Below, one piece after another: positions 63,901 through 64,000 of a stretch of DNA of 64,000 nt. The first letter of the stretch is position 1. Each line of letters opens with the position of its first letter. The notes beneath the pieces are model-generated. The model had not been told where the DNA came from and did not search any database. It was given only the letters and a program-made list of their open reading frames with translations. The DNA comes from Pseudo-nitzschia pungens (lineage: Eukaryota > Bacillariophyta > Bacillariophyceae > Bacillariales > Bacillariaceae). Where the stretch lies: positions 434,001-498,000 of the forward strand of contig CM074768.1 in NCBI GenBank assembly GCA_037355855.1, read 5' to 3'. The position numbers and the translations under genes were made by a program.

Positions 63901-64000
63901 TCATTCCTCGACCAAGTTCTTGGTTCGCTGCTCATAGTTTTCGGGCGGGGCATTGTCCATCGATGCAGCAAGCAGTTCCCTCCGATCTTCTGCGGACGGT
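63901..64000 (-). CDS. 3' end of a gene running off the right edge (partial)
   Basis: Reading in from the edge on the minus strand, one frame is open for about 32 codons to a TGA at 63901-63903. It gives PSAEDRRELLAASMDNAPPE and then NYEQRTKNLVEE. The hydrophilic helical composition looks like a real C-terminus. No family can be named from so little sequence. Confidence 0.5.
   Translation of the reverse strand, partial: PSAEDRRELLAASMDNAPPENYEQRTKNLVEE

Overview
This 64-kb window is eukaryotic nuclear DNA, most likely from a diatom, possibly a raphid pennate. The evidence is short GT-AG introns (85-545 bp), two apparent plastid-type bipartite leader peptides (29224 and 36198), a class C GPCR, ShK-domain secreted proteins, nuclear tRNAs including an intron-bearing tRNA-Tyr, and gene-poor spacers full of TACCGGTA/GTAAGGTTAC-like and TAC/TAG trinucleotide motifs. 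Host genes are GC-rich with many poly-Ser/Gln/Asn tracts. Species-level placement is inference.

Layout from left to right: a four-exon class C GPCR (129-3377, minus); a 0.7-kb TIR element (3889-4587); an ankyrin/J-domain/LOTUS gene with an apparent frameshift (5392-7801, minus); a four-exon secreted protein with two ShK domains (8742-10887); a small secretory/amphipathic-repeat locus (11879-12276); a Ser/Thr kinase (13367-15274, minus); a PolA-type 5'-3' exonuclease (18065-20731); two lineage-restricted genes (21609-22640 and 25265-25945, minus) on either side of repeat-rich spacer; a nitroreductase gene broken by about four frameshifts (29224-30476); RanBP1 (31651-32798, minus); a multi-CX9C protein (33708-34572); a plastid-type membrane protein (36198-36860, minus); tRNA-Val (39223-39296); and an uncharacterised gene (40123-41769, minus).

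The most striking object is a 12.8-kb Mutator-like DNA transposon at 42128-54914. It has 58-bp perfect terminal inverted repeats and a perfect 11-bp target-site duplication, so it inserted recently. It lies about 360 bp upstream of the 40123-41769 gene. It carries a MULE transposase, an overlapping Ulp1/C48 SUMO-type protease with intact catalytic residues and 73-aa tandem repeats, a basic 172-aa protein, a 349-aa protein with a Cys/Trp motif, an 812-aa Cys-rich and repeat-rich protein, and an intron-containing SWIM+RING protein that resembles a ubiquitin ligase. One element therefore carries candidates for both SUMO/ubiquitin-like deconjugation and ubiquitin conjugation, and its genes look more AT-rich than the host genes around it.

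To the right lie a secreted membrane-anchored protein (55714-57018, minus), PEX22 (58611-59840), a PI-PLC X-domain protein (60673-62785, minus) whose intron holds a 95-bp hairpin element also present at 24024-24124, a tRNA-Tyr with a 13-nt intron (63517-63602, minus), and the 3' end of another minus-strand gene at the right edge. The host genes do not form an obvious pathway. Signalling (GPCR, kinase, PLC), organelle and protein trafficking (RanBP1, PEX22, CX9C, plastid proteins) and secretion are interleaved on both strands.
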